A stretch of 64,000 nucleotides of DNA from Flavobacteriaceae bacterium (GTDB lineage: Bacteria; Bacteroidota; Bacteroidia; Flavobacteriales; Flavobacteriaceae), in NCBI GenBank assembly GCA_947451525.1, contig CANFZM010000008.1, forward strand, positions 1-64,000, in the 5' to 3' direction. Below, in pieces: positions 15,281 through 23,679 of the stretch. The notes under the pieces are model-generated. The model was not told where the DNA came from, searched no databases, and saw only the letters and a program-made list of their open reading frames with translations. The translations under genes were made by a program, and so were the position numbers. Position 1 is the stretch's first letter. Every line of letters begins with the position of its first letter.

Positions 15281-15341
15281 CCATTAAGGAATTAAGGTTC
15301 ATTAAGCAGAAATTACTTAATGAAACTTAATATCTTAATGG
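15281..15341. repeat. Long palindrome (CCATTAAGG family), copy 2
   Basis: The left arm starts CCATTAAGGAATTAAG and matches the reverse complement of the right arm at about 23 of 26 positions. The left arm agrees with the copy at 6616 at 24 of 26 positions, so the two are members of one dispersed family. A partial third relative, CCATTAAGATATTAATGG, lies at 15439-15456. Confidence 0.7.
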
Positions 15342-15392
15342 TAAAAAAATCTATTTAAAAATTTACTTTTTTCAATATTTTTTAAATCAGTC
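15335..15392. repeat. Direct repeat of the GT2 gene end, decayed copy
   Basis: From ttaatgg through ctatttaaaaatt and acttttttca this segment repeats 15450-15490 almost base for base over about 42 bp. The second copy runs into the 3' end of the GT2 gene at 15477. Weaker similarity continues to about 15392. It may be a decayed duplicate of that gene end carrying in-frame stops. Confidence 0.5.
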
Positions 15393-15449
15393 TTAAAGTG
15401 TTTTTTTAAAATAACATAATTATCAATAAAAAATTAAACCATTAAGATA

Positions 15450-15505
15450 TTAATGGAAAAAAAAACTATTTAAAAATTACTTTTTCACTATCCCAAAATC
15501 GGTCC
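15450..15505. repeat. Direct repeat of the GT2 gene end, intact copy
   Basis: This is the partner of the repeat at 15335 and overlaps the last nine codons of the GT2 gene ending at 15477. Confidence 0.5.
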
Positions 15506-16295
15506 AAGTACTTTTAAAATCTTTGGTTTCTTTACGGATTTGCAAGTTTTTTTCAATCATTTCGGGCTTAACGTAGCCACGAGCATGATCTAAGTGAATA
15601 CAAACAGTGGAATATCTTATTTGTTTGGTTTGGATGCCAAGATTCAATAATCGTTCTCCAAATTCACGATCTTCTCCACCATATTGCATGCGTTCGTCAA
15701 AGCCATTTACGGCAAGGAAATCTTTTTTCCAGCCCGATGCATTATGTCCGTTCCAACTAGCAGTGGTGGGTGTAATACAGTTTAATAGCGAACTTCGCAA
15801 TCCGTTAGGAATAAACTTACTATTTTTAAAAGAACAATTAATTCCGTTGTTTTTCAACCATTTGATATCAAAACATTTACCCGAATAAATATCTTCTTTG
15901 GTAATATTTTCGGACAAATCCATGGGTAATTTATAATATCCTCCAGATAAAAAATACCCCTCTTCGCGTTGCTTAATGTGTTGTTCGATAAAATCTTCTC
16001 GAGGAATACAATCGCCATCGGTCATCAAAATATAATCGGTAGTAGTAGCAAGAATGGCTTTGTTGAGAATAATTGTTTTTTGAAATCCTTCATCTTCATG
16101 CCAAACATAAATTATTGGAAAAAAAACCTCCTTTTGAATTGCAGCAATGCAGTTTTTGGTTCTTTCGTCCGAACCATCGTCGGCGATGATTACTTCAAAA
16201 TTTCTATAGGTTTGGGTATTGTATCCATAAAGCACTTTTTTCAACCATTCGGGAGAATTATAGGTGCTTATAATAACTGAAATATCTTTCTTCAT
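15477..16295 (-). CDS. GT2 glycosyltransferase with a C-terminal galactosyltransferase-type domain
   Basis: The 272-residue GT-A enzyme opens with SVIISTYNSPEWLKKVL, has the nucleotide-binding IIADDGSDERT, the DxD motif TDGDCIP near residue 97, and the acceptor-side motif GGEDREFGERLLNLG near residue 217. The last is shared with chondroitin-polymerase-like and galactosyltransferase (7C) domains. It likely adds one sugar to a surface glycan on the cytoplasmic side. Its -7 element lies only 8 bp before the ATG, suggesting a nearly leaderless mRNA. Confidence 0.85.
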   Translation of the reverse strand: MKKDISVIISTYNSPEWLKKVLYGYNTQTYRNFEVIIADDGSDERTKNCIAAIQKEVFFPIIYVWHEDEGFQKTIILNKAILATTTDYILMTDGDCIPREDFIEQHIKQREEGYFLSGGYYKLPMDLSENITKEDIYSGKCFDIKWLKNNGINCSFKNSKFIPNGLRSSLLNCITPTTASWNGHNASGWKKDFLAVNGFDERMQYGGEDREFGERLLNLGIQTKQIRYSTVCIHLDHARGYVKPEMIEKNLQIRKETKDFKSTWTDFGIVKK

Positions 16296-16302
16296 TGCGT
16301 TG

Positions 16303-16310
16303 CAAAGATA
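16303..16310 (-). promoter_or_regulatory. -7 promoter element close to the GT2 start
   Basis: TATCTTTG on the minus strand is an exact match and ends 7 bp before the ATG at 16295, so the transcript start would fall within a few bases of the start codon. Confidence 0.5.
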
Positions 16311-16347
16311 AAATATTTTTTTTAAGTTTGAACTCTACAATTAGACT

Positions 16348-17085
16348 ATGCAAACCATCACAGTAATAATTCCTGCTTACAACGAAAAAGACTACATACA
16401 GGACTGTTTGCAATCGGTTTCGTTTGCAAATCAGATTATTCTTATCGATTCTTTTAGTACTGATAACACTGTTGAAATTGCTGAAAAATTTAATTGTGAA
16501 ATCCTACAACGCAAGTTTGATAATTTTTCCAATCAAAAAAACGAAGCCATAAAACATGCCACTTCCGATTGGATTTTATTCGTTGATGCCGACGAACGAG
16601 TTACCCAAAAATTGAAATTCGAAATTTTGGAAACCATAAATAATCCGAAGCACGATGCTTATAAGATTAAGTTTCCACATTTTTACATGAATCGTTTTTT
16701 ATACCATACTGAAAATAAAGTAGTTCGGTTGGTAAAGAATACTGACATCCATTTTGAAGGATTGGTCCACGAAAAATTAATCCATCCTGGAACGGTTGGT
16801 TTGTTGCAAAATTTCATGATTCATTACACCTACAAAGGCTTGTTTCAATACATCAAAAAGAAAGATTCTTACGCTTGGTTTCAGGCAAAAATGGCCAAAG
16901 ACAGAAACAAATCGGCCAATTATTTTCATTTGGTTTTCAAACCTTTTTACAGATTTTTTCACACCTACATAATCCGAAGAGGATTCATGGATGGCATTCC
17001 CGGTTTAGCCGTTGCATCTATTGATGCTTATGGCGTTTTCTCCAGATACGTGAAGATGATTTTGATTGATAAAGGTTTAAAATAA
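16348..17085 (+). CDS. GT2 glycosyltransferase, WaaE/KdtX-like
   Basis: The 245-residue enzyme has TVIIPAYNEKDYIQDCL, the IDSFSTDNTVEIAEKF donor-site segment and the DxD motif D80-A-D82 (LFVDADERV). This layout is that of lipopolysaccharide core beta-1,4-glucosyltransferases of the WaaE type. The C-terminal half with KDSYAWFQAKMAKDRNKSANYF is typical of the same group. It converges with the deacetylase gene, overlapping it by 9 bp at the stops. A paralogue with the same plan lies at 17858. Confidence 0.86.
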   Translation: MQTITVIIPAYNEKDYIQDCLQSVSFANQIILIDSFSTDNTVEIAEKFNCEILQRKFDNFSNQKNEAIKHATSDWILFVDADERVTQKLKFEILETINNPKHDAYKIKFPHFYMNRFLYHTENKVVRLVKNTDIHFEGLVHEKLIHPGTVGLLQNFMIHYTYKGLFQYIKKKDSYAWFQAKMAKDRNKSANYFHLVFKPFYRFFHTYIIRRGFMDGIPGLAVASIDAYGVFSRYVKMILIDKGLK

Positions 17086-17790
17086 CCGCAATTTCCCTAA
17101 GCGTAACTTCCATTTAAAAGCATACAAACTGTCTTCTCCTTTGATATCAATTCGTTGCACTTCAAATTTATTTTTAAACGGAAATTTATTTACTCTATTC
17201 CCAATTCGGAAAGCCATTTGAATATTGTTTTTTTCTAAAATTTGAAAGAAAACCTCTTTAGCACTTCCTTTTTTAGGATAATTCCCATAGGGATAGGCTA
17301 TCGATGGTGTAACTTTTAAATCATTTGCAGAAATAAATTCGAAACTTTTATCCAAATCCTCTTGAATTTCTAAAGGAGTTAAAGTGCTGTATTTTCGATG
17401 ATAATAAGAATGGTGAGCAAGTTCAATAATTTCCGTATCAAGGGATTTCAATTGCTCTACGGTCATTATTTTTTCGCTTCCTTCATTCCATAAATCTGCC
17501 TTTCCAACATACGAAAAAGGAATAAAAAAGGTAGCCTTAATTTTGTATTTTTTCAATAATGGAAGTGCGAAAAGCAATTGATTTTCGGTTACATCATCAA
17601 AAGTTACTACAACCGATTTATTTGAAATAGTTGTATTATCAACCAATGCAGATACAAAGCAAGTATGAAAATTCTTATCTTTCAAATATTTTAATTGTTC
17701 TTCAAATTTTGATACAGATAGCGTTAACCCTATACTATTGCTATCGTTTAGAGTGATATTGTGGTACATTAAAATGGGTAATCTTGACAC
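17077..17790 (-). CDS. Polysaccharide deacetylase (NodB homology domain, CE4)
   Basis: The 237-residue protein has CE4 motif 1 TFDD (D65, D66), the metal-binding HS-x-x-H motif (H127, H131) and a later SIAYPYGNYPKKG segment. These enzymes remove N-acetyl groups from glycans; in this setting the substrate may be an amino sugar of lipopolysaccharide or a capsule. No signal peptide is obvious, which points to a cytoplasmic or membrane-associated action. It overlaps the convergent GT2 by 9 bp and is divergent from the next GT2. Confidence 0.84.
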   Translation of the reverse strand: MSRLPILMYHNITLNDSNSIGLTLSVSKFEEQLKYLKDKNFHTCFVSALVDNTTISNKSVVVTFDDVTENQLLFALPLLKKYKIKATFFIPFSYVGKADLWNEGSEKIMTVEQLKSLDTEIIELAHHSYYHRKYSTLTPLEIQEDLDKSFEFISANDLKVTPSIAYPYGNYPKKGSAKEVFFQILEKNNIQMAFRIGNRVNKFPFKNKFEVQRIDIKGEDSLYAFKWKLRLGKLRLF

Positions 17791-17828
17791 TTTTTGAATT
17801 TTGAAAAATACTATTGGTGTAAAAATAT

Positions 17829-17836
17829 TATATTTG
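17829..17836 (+). promoter_or_regulatory. -7 promoter element of the four-gene GT2 run
   Basis: TATATTTG matches exactly and lies 21 bp before ATG 17858. It shows that the upstream TTG at 17801 is not the start. Confidence 0.55.
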
Positions 17837-17857
17837 TATCATATTTCATCTATTTAT

Positions 17858-18628
17858 ATGTCACAAAATACAATTATTCCTAAAATAAGCGCCCTAGCAA
17901 TTACTTTTAATGAAGAAGAAAATGTAAAAAGATATGTACAGAGTTTATCCTTTGCAGATGAAATTATCTTTATAGATTCCCAAAGTACGGATCATACTGT
18001 TATGTATGCTAGGGAATTAGGGGTTCAGGTTATAGAAAGAGAATTCACTAACTTCTCCGAGCAAAGAAATTTCGCAATCAATCACGCAAAAAACGATTGG
18101 ATAGTGTTTTTTGATTTGGATGAAATAATTACTAATGATTTAGAACAAGAAATAGTTAATACCTTAACAAATCCAAATTCGGAAGTAGCTGTTTTCGTAA
18201 AAAGAAACTTCTTTTTCATGGGGAAAAAGATACAATTTGGAGGTTGGCAAAACGACAAAGCAGTGCGACTTTTCAATAAAAATTTCTGTCAATACAATGG
18301 AAATTTAGTACACGAAGAAATTAAAGCAGACGGAAAAATTGGTGTGTTAAAAAATGGTCTGAATCATTATAGTTATAAAAGTTTTGATAATTACAACGAT
18401 AAACTAAACTTATACAGCAAATTACAAGCTGAAAATTTATATAACAAAAAAGTTAAACCCAATGCCTACCATCTTATTTTTAGACCTATTTACCGCTTTT
18501 TATGGCAGTATATTTTTAGGTTAGGAATTCTAGATGGAAAAGAGGGATTTATTTTAGCGTATATTCACTCTTTTTCGGTGTTTAAAAGGTATTTACAACT
18601 CTGGATGATGTATAGAAAAATTGATTAA
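17858..18628 (+). CDS. GT2 glycosyltransferase, WaaE/KdtX-like
   Basis: The 256-residue enzyme parallels the one at 16348: SALAITFNEEENVKRYVQSL, IDSQSTDHTVMYARELG and a DxD-type FFDLDEIIT near residue 85. ATG 17858 (MSQNTIIPK) is preferred over TTG 17801 because the promoter element lies between them. It heads a run of four plus-strand GT2 genes with overlapping or near-touching ends, so they are likely one transcript building one oligosaccharide. Confidence 0.86.
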   Translation: MSQNTIIPKISALAITFNEEENVKRYVQSLSFADEIIFIDSQSTDHTVMYARELGVQVIEREFTNFSEQRNFAINHAKNDWIVFFDLDEIITNDLEQEIVNTLTNPNSEVAVFVKRNFFFMGKKIQFGGWQNDKAVRLFNKNFCQYNGNLVHEEIKADGKIGVLKNGLNHYSYKSFDNYNDKLNLYSKLQAENLYNKKVKPNAYHLIFRPIYRFLWQYIFRLGILDGKEGFILAYIHSFSVFKRYLQLWMMYRKID

Positions 18629-18641
18629 TAAAAATATTCGA

Positions 18642-19565
18642 ATGTTTGATATAGCCTCAATTATTATTAATTACAATTCGAGTAAACTTACTCAAGAGTG
18701 TATTGATAGTGTCATTTCTAAGACAAATCCATCCCTTAATTATCAAATTATTGTAGTAGATAATTGTTCGGAAAAAGAAGATTATTTATCTTTAAAACAC
18801 TTTTGCGATTCGCATCCTTTTACTAATTTAAAACTAATTCGAAGTAAAATCAACACTGGATTTGGTGGCGGAAACATGGCAGGTTTTCATTTTGCAAATG
18901 CTAAATATATTGCCTTTGTAAATAACGATACGGTATTTTTAAACGATTGCTTTTCTATTTTAAAAACTGCTTTAGAAAAAGACAACTCCATAGCAATGGT
19001 TGGAGGTCAATCGTATAGTGAAACAGGGAAACAAATGGTTGCTTTTGACCATTTCGCATCTATATCCAAAGAATTATTTGGGCGTGATTTTCTAGAAAAA
19101 ACAAATCCTAAGAAATATCCAAAACGGAAATTAGAATATACTAATCCAATAAAAGTGAACTATGTTCAAGGTAGTTTTATGTTGGTTAGAACCGAAGATT
19201 TTAATACCGTTGGAGGATTTGATACTAACATCTTTTTATATTATGAAGAAACCGATTTGTGCATGCGTTTAGCCAAATTGGGTAAGTCGTGTTTCTTGAT
19301 TCCCGAAGCCAAATACATTCATTACCACGGTGCCAGTACTCCTCAAAATATAACAATTAAAACCGAACTTAAAATTTCTTTATTATACATTATAAGGAAA
19401 CATTATGGGTTTCTTTCGTTTTATTTTTTATTAAATTATCTAAGAATAAACTATGTTTTTAGCACTATTTTCAAACCAAAATATTGGTATCTACTAAAAG
19501 TGCTTTTGGCAGGTGCACCACTTTCAAAATCGTTGAAAGTAAAGCAAATAATCAAAGAAATATAA
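18642..19565 (+). CDS. GT2 glycosyltransferase (rhamnosyltransferase-like)
   Basis: The 307-residue enzyme begins ASIIINYNSSKLTQECIDS, has IIVVDNCSEKEDYLSL, the GFGGGNMAGFHFANAKYI segment and the DxD-equivalent FVNNDTVFL near residue 98, then YYEETDLCMRLAKLG. This plan fits WcaA/rhamnosyltransferase-type GT2 enzymes. The ATG at 18642 is used; a TTG at 18621 would overlap the previous gene by 8 bp. The C-terminal hydrophobic stretch SFYFLLNYLRINYVF suggests membrane association. Confidence 0.84.
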   Translation: MFDIASIIINYNSSKLTQECIDSVISKTNPSLNYQIIVVDNCSEKEDYLSLKHFCDSHPFTNLKLIRSKINTGFGGGNMAGFHFANAKYIAFVNNDTVFLNDCFSILKTALEKDNSIAMVGGQSYSETGKQMVAFDHFASISKELFGRDFLEKTNPKKYPKRKLEYTNPIKVNYVQGSFMLVRTEDFNTVGGFDTNIFLYYEETDLCMRLAKLGKSCFLIPEAKYIHYHGASTPQNITIKTELKISLLYIIRKHYGFLSFYFLLNYLRINYVFSTIFKPKYWYLLKVLLAGAPLSKSLKVKQIIKEI

Positions 19566-19566
19566 G

Positions 19567-20517
19567 ATGAAACTATCTGTAGCACTTTGTACATATAATG
19601 GAATTAAGTTTATTGAACAGCAAATAAATTCTATTTTAAATCAAACCATTAAAGTAGATGAAATAATTGTGTGCGACGATAAATCTACCGATGCTACGGT
19701 TTCAATTCTAAAGGAACTTCAAGTTGCAAATCCCTGCATTGTAATTATTGAAAATGAAATCAATTTAAGAAGCACTAAAAATTTTGAAAAAGCAATCCAA
19801 CTTTGCTCTGGCGAATATATTTTTTTAGCCGATCAAGATGATCTTTGGAATACTGAAAAAGTAGCCAAAACACTAGCCATTTTTAAAGAAAATCCTACTG
19901 CCGAAGGTGTGTTTTCAAATGCTGATTTAATTGATGATAACGGCATAATACTATCCAATAAAACCATTTGGAATTCGGTTTTTTTCTTTGAAAAGGAAAT
20001 GCCAAAACCAATAGAATTTGTTGACATTATTTTCAAAAATGGAAATATCGTAACAGGTGCTACACTTTGTATTAAAAAAGAAGTGAAATCTTTTATTTTT
20101 CCTTTTTCGGAGGATAACTTACACGACGAATGGATTGTATCCTTATTGGCTTTTAGAAATACTTTATATTATTCGACTGAAAATTTAATTTCTTATCGAA
20201 TTCATGAAAACCAACAAGTTGGCATGAAAAACTTAGATAAAATGGAAGAAATCACTCGGAGAAAGCGAGTTATTTTAGGCTTAGATACTCCCAAAAGTTT
20301 TCAAGAATATCGCTTTTTATTAAAAAAAATATTTTTAAAACAGAAAGAATTAGTAAATTTCCAAAAATATAATTTTGCATTTATTGACTTTCAAAAATTA
20401 CAAAGTGAAAATCTTTTAGAATGGAAATTATTTACAGAAAAGACTAAAAAAGCATTTCCAATACAATATAAAATAACTTCTTTAATAGATACCCTTCTTG
20501 GAAAAAGAACCTTATAA
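19567..20517 (+). CDS. GT2 glycosyltransferase (alpha-1,3-rhamnosyltransferase-like)
   Basis: The 316-residue enzyme has SVALCTYNGIKFIEQQINSIL, IIVCDDKSTDATVSILKEL and the FLADQDDLWNTEKVAKT segment (DxD near residue 88), a set typical of O-antigen rhamnosyltransferases. It starts 1 bp after the previous stop, so the two are tightly coupled. It ends with LLGKRTL and the next gene begins 1 bp later. Donor sugar not provable from sequence. Confidence 0.85.
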   Translation: MKLSVALCTYNGIKFIEQQINSILNQTIKVDEIIVCDDKSTDATVSILKELQVANPCIVIIENEINLRSTKNFEKAIQLCSGEYIFLADQDDLWNTEKVAKTLAIFKENPTAEGVFSNADLIDDNGIILSNKTIWNSVFFFEKEMPKPIEFVDIIFKNGNIVTGATLCIKKEVKSFIFPFSEDNLHDEWIVSLLAFRNTLYYSTENLISYRIHENQQVGMKNLDKMEEITRRKRVILGLDTPKSFQEYRFLLKKIFLKQKELVNFQKYNFAFIDFQKLQSENLLEWKLFTEKTKKAFPIQYKITSLIDTLLGKRTL

Positions 20518-20518
20518 A

Positions 20519-21385
20519 ATGAAAAGTAACTTTGCTGCTTGTGTAATATTATACCATCCTAAAAAAGAAGATATTGCAAATATTTCAACTTACTCTACTA
20601 AGGTGGAAAAAGTTTACATATTTGATAATACCGAAGGAAAAAGCAATGAAAATCTCTTTTTAGGAATTAAAAATGCCAGTTATTTTTGGGATGGTGAAAA
20701 CAAAGGTTTATCTATTCGATTAAATGCTGCCTGCCAAAAAGCCATTGGAGATAAATTTGATTTTTTACTTACGATGGATCAAGATTCTTCCTTTTTAGAA
20801 GAAAATATTGATTGTTATTTTAAAGATATTTTAAACTTTGAAAATAAACAAACCGTTGCTATTTATGGATTGGAATACGATAAAGAATACCTTCCTGTAA
20901 AAAAAGACCAAGTTACTTTTGAAAAAAAAGACCATTTAATTACCTCGGCTTCTGTAATGAATTTAAAGTTATTTTCAATCATCGGTGGATTTGATGAAAA
21001 TCTATTTATTGACGGAGTAGATATCGATTATTGCTATGCTGCAATGGCTAAAGATTTGGATAACATCCAATTTAAAAATAATTATTTCAAGCATTCGCTT
21101 GGTGAACCTGTAAGAAAAGGTTCCGTTACATCCTTTTATCTGCTAAAAAAGAATGTACGAATTCACTCGGCTATTCGAGTGTATTATATGAAACGAAACA
21201 TGCTGTATTTAGAAGAAAAATACGGTTCACTTTTCCCAGAATTTATCCAAAAACAAAAGAAAGTTTACCAACGACACATTAAGCGATGTATTAAATATTC
21301 GGATACTTTTATTAAAGTTGTAAAATTACGAAATCAAGCAATTTCGGATTATAAGAACAAAAAAATGGGTAAAATTGTTTTATAA
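20519..21385 (+). CDS. GT2 glycosyltransferase (rhamnosyltransferase-like)
   Basis: The 288-residue enzyme has AACVILYHPKKEDIANI, YIFDNTEGKSNENL and the DxD-type LLTMDQDSSFLEEN, then FIDGVDIDYCYAAMAKDL. It belongs to the GT2 rhamnosyltransferase subgroup. The ATG at 20519 directly follows the previous stop; a TTG at 20498 overlapping the previous gene is not needed. It is the last of the four co-directional GT2 genes and is convergent with the unassigned gene at 21389. Confidence 0.83.
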   Translation: MKSNFAACVILYHPKKEDIANISTYSTKVEKVYIFDNTEGKSNENLFLGIKNASYFWDGENKGLSIRLNAACQKAIGDKFDFLLTMDQDSSFLEENIDCYFKDILNFENKQTVAIYGLEYDKEYLPVKKDQVTFEKKDHLITSASVMNLKLFSIIGGFDENLFIDGVDIDYCYAAMAKDLDNIQFKNNYFKHSLGEPVRKGSVTSFYLLKKNVRIHSAIRVYYMKRNMLYLEEKYGSLFPEFIQKQKKVYQRHIKRCIKYSDTFIKVVKLRNQAISDYKNKKMGKIVL

Positions 21386-21388
21386 CCT

Positions 21389-22504
21389 CTATTTAAAATC
21401 AATATTTCCTTTGTAATAATTAGTTACATTATCTTGTAATCTTTTGTAACTATATATTTTAGAAAGCATTATATTCAACTTACTGTTATATTCGGTATAT
21501 TTTTCGGGGTTTTCAAAGTGCTTGATATCCTTAATTATATTTTCTAAAAGCAAATCAAAACTATCATATACTGATGGTAATCCTTGGAAATCAGGTTTGA
21601 AAAATATATCATTATATATTGCAAAAGATACACTTCCTGAAAAAATAGATTCTACAAAGTAGCCGTCTAAACCTTCTCCAAAAGTAATCGTAAATTTAGC
21701 CCTCGAAATGGTTTCTTTGTATTCATCATAGGTCATATTTTGAATAATTATTATTTCATATTCTGGCAACATGTGTTTTAATTTGGAAATAATTCCCACT
21801 TTGGTTACCATGGTATCACTTGGTACCCTATCTATTTCATCTGGAGATAGAACGATACAATTGTCTTTATCTGAAAAACTTCTTGTTTTATATGGGGATG
21901 GAGAAAGCCAGGGAGATAATAAATGCAATGGAATGTCATAATAATTACGTCTTTCTATTGTAGCATATTTTTCATGTGCAACGGTCATGGTTAAATTAGG
22001 AACCCATTTTTTTAAATCTTTAACATGTTTTAAATCGGGCATTAATAAATCGTTTTGATTTAATATGTTAATTTTAAAAAAGTTACTTTTAAATACCCAA
22101 TTATTAAAAGAAACTAAATCGGGGTTGTTTTCTTTAAAAAGAGGTACCATATAATCTGGAATATGAACTTCTAGAAATTCTAAATCTTTGAAATATTTTG
22201 TAATTTCATTAAAATTAAAAATTACCATATCGTTCTCAAACTTTGAAAACTTATAGTCTATACCCTTAACATTTGGCAAAAAACTTGCAACAACATTACA
22301 ATTATGCAACTCTTCAAGTTCTTTTACAATCTTATATATAGTACAAATTGATAATATTCCGCCAGAAATTACATCAACCTCCTTGGGAACAAAAAAAAGT
22401 ACCAATCGTTTCGATTTTTTAAAATCATTCTTTTTGAACTTATTTTTAAAAATCCAACTCTTAAACTTCCTTTTTGCCTTCTTAATTTCCTTACTGATAC
22501 TCAT
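21389..22504 (-). CDS. Unassigned surface-glycan locus protein, possibly GT-B fold
   Basis: The 371-residue cytosolic protein has a basic N-terminus, then RLVLFFVPKEVDVISGGILS and, near residue 275, TITFGEGLDGYFVESIFSGSVSFAIYND. The last resembles the acceptor/donor segment of GT-B enzymes, where a glycine-rich loop and a glutamate contact the nucleotide. No standard GT family motif is certain. It has its own -7 element (22553-22546) and lies between the GT2 run and the DegT gene. Glycan biosynthesis is inferred from location and this one segment. Confidence 0.5.
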   Translation of the reverse strand: MSISKEIKKAKRKFKSWIFKNKFKKNDFKKSKRLVLFFVPKEVDVISGGILSICTIYKIVKELEELHNCNVVASFLPNVKGIDYKFSKFENDMVIFNFNEITKYFKDLEFLEVHIPDYMVPLFKENNPDLVSFNNWVFKSNFFKINILNQNDLLMPDLKHVKDLKKWVPNLTMTVAHEKYATIERRNYYDIPLHLLSPWLSPSPYKTRSFSDKDNCIVLSPDEIDRVPSDTMVTKVGIISKLKHMLPEYEIIIIQNMTYDEYKETISRAKFTITFGEGLDGYFVESIFSGSVSFAIYNDIFFKPDFQGLPSVYDSFDLLLENIIKDIKHFENPEKYTEYNSKLNIMLSKIYSYKRLQDNVTNYYKGNIDFK

Positions 22505-22545
22505 TAATCGCTTAAATTAAAAATTCTTTTATTACTTTTACCACG

Positions 22546-22553
22546 CAAAGATA
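22546..22553 (-). promoter_or_regulatory. -7 promoter element of the unassigned glycan gene
   Basis: TATCTTTG on the minus strand is an exact match, 41 bp before the ATG at 22504. Confidence 0.5.
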
Positions 22554-22602
22554 AAATAGTTTATTACTTTTTAAATTATTTACTTTAAACAAAACATAAT
22601 TT

Positions 22603-23679
22603 ATGATTCTAGTAACAAAAACATTTTTGCCTCCACAGGAAGAATACAATAAACAAATAAAACGAGCATGGGATAATGCATGGCTTACTAACCGTGGAGA
22701 ACTTACCCTAGAACTTGAACAAAAACTAAAGCAACACCTAGGTATTTCTAACATTATTATGACTAATAATGGTACTTTACCAATACAAATAGCGTTAAAA
22801 CTTTTGGCCAAAGGAGGCGAAGTAATCACTACTCCTTTTTCTTATGTTGCCACTTCGGCGGCTATAATTTGGGAGAATTGCAAACCAGTTTTTGTGGATA
22901 TTGATCCAGAGCACTTAACAATAGATGAAAGCAAAATTGAAGATTCTATTACTTCTAAAACAACATCAATTTTAGCAACTCATGTTTTTGGAAATCCATG
23001 CAACGTTGAAGTAATTGAAAGTATTGCAAAAAAACATAATTTAAGTGTAATTTATGATGCAGCACACTGTTTTGGAGTAAATTATAAAGATCAATCTATA
23101 TTTAATTATGGCGACGTAAGTACGTGTAGTTTTCATGCAACTAAAATATTTCATACTGCCGAAGGTGGCGCTATGTTTTGTAACGATGAAAAATTATACC
23201 ATAAACTATTTTATAGTCACAACTTTGGACACAATGGCCCTTTAAAATTTCATGGTTTAGGAATTAATGCTAAAATTTCGGAGTTGCAATCGGCAATGGG
23301 ATTATCTATATTTCCTTACATAAAAACTATTTTTAGTGAACGTAAAAAAGTAGTTGATTTTTATAATGCTCATTTGAATTTTTCACTTTTATCAAAAATT
23401 AAAATTAGAGAAAATACACAATGGAATTACAGTTACTATCCAGTAATTTTTGATTCTCAAAACACATTATTAAAAGTTTTGGAAGCATTAGAAAAAGAGA
23501 AAATCATTCCAAGACGCTATTTTTATCCTTCTTTAAATACCATTCCATACGTTAATGGAGGAACAATGCCTATATCGGAATCTATTTCAGAGCGAATAGT
23601 ATGTTTGCCTTTATATGTAGGATTGAATGAAATAGATCTTGAAAAAATTGTTACTATTATAAATAAAAACATATGTTAA
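22603..23679 (+). CDS. DegT/DnrJ/EryC1/StrS-family aminotransferase (nucleotide-sugar transaminase)
   Basis: The 358-residue PLP enzyme has NNGTLPIQIALKLL (phosphate binding), D152 in VIYDAAHCFG, and the PLP lysine K181 in SFHATKIFHTAEGGA. Members convert keto-deoxy-sugar nucleotides to amino-sugar nucleotides. The next gene, a NeuD-like acyltransferase, overlaps its end by 7 bp, so the pair probably makes an N-acylated amino-deoxysugar (as in the PerA/PerB, VioA/VioB or FdtB/FdtC pairs). No dehydratase supplying the keto sugar is in the window. Confidence 0.86.
   Translation: MILVTKTFLPPQEEYNKQIKRAWDNAWLTNRGELTLELEQKLKQHLGISNIIMTNNGTLPIQIALKLLAKGGEVITTPFSYVATSAAIIWENCKPVFVDIDPEHLTIDESKIEDSITSKTTSILATHVFGNPCNVEVIESIAKKHNLSVIYDAAHCFGVNYKDQSIFNYGDVSTCSFHATKIFHTAEGGAMFCNDEKLYHKLFYSHNFGHNGPLKFHGLGINAKISELQSAMGLSIFPYIKTIFSERKKVVDFYNAHLNFSLLSKIKIRENTQWNYSYYPVIFDSQNTLLKVLEALEKEKIIPRRYFYPSLNTIPYVNGGTMPISESISERIVCLPLYVGLNEIDLEKIVTIINKNIC

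Noticed and set aside
17801..17857. N-terminal extension of the GT2 at 17858
   Set aside because: It starts at TTG and contains the -7 element TATATTTG, so it is untranslated promoter DNA.
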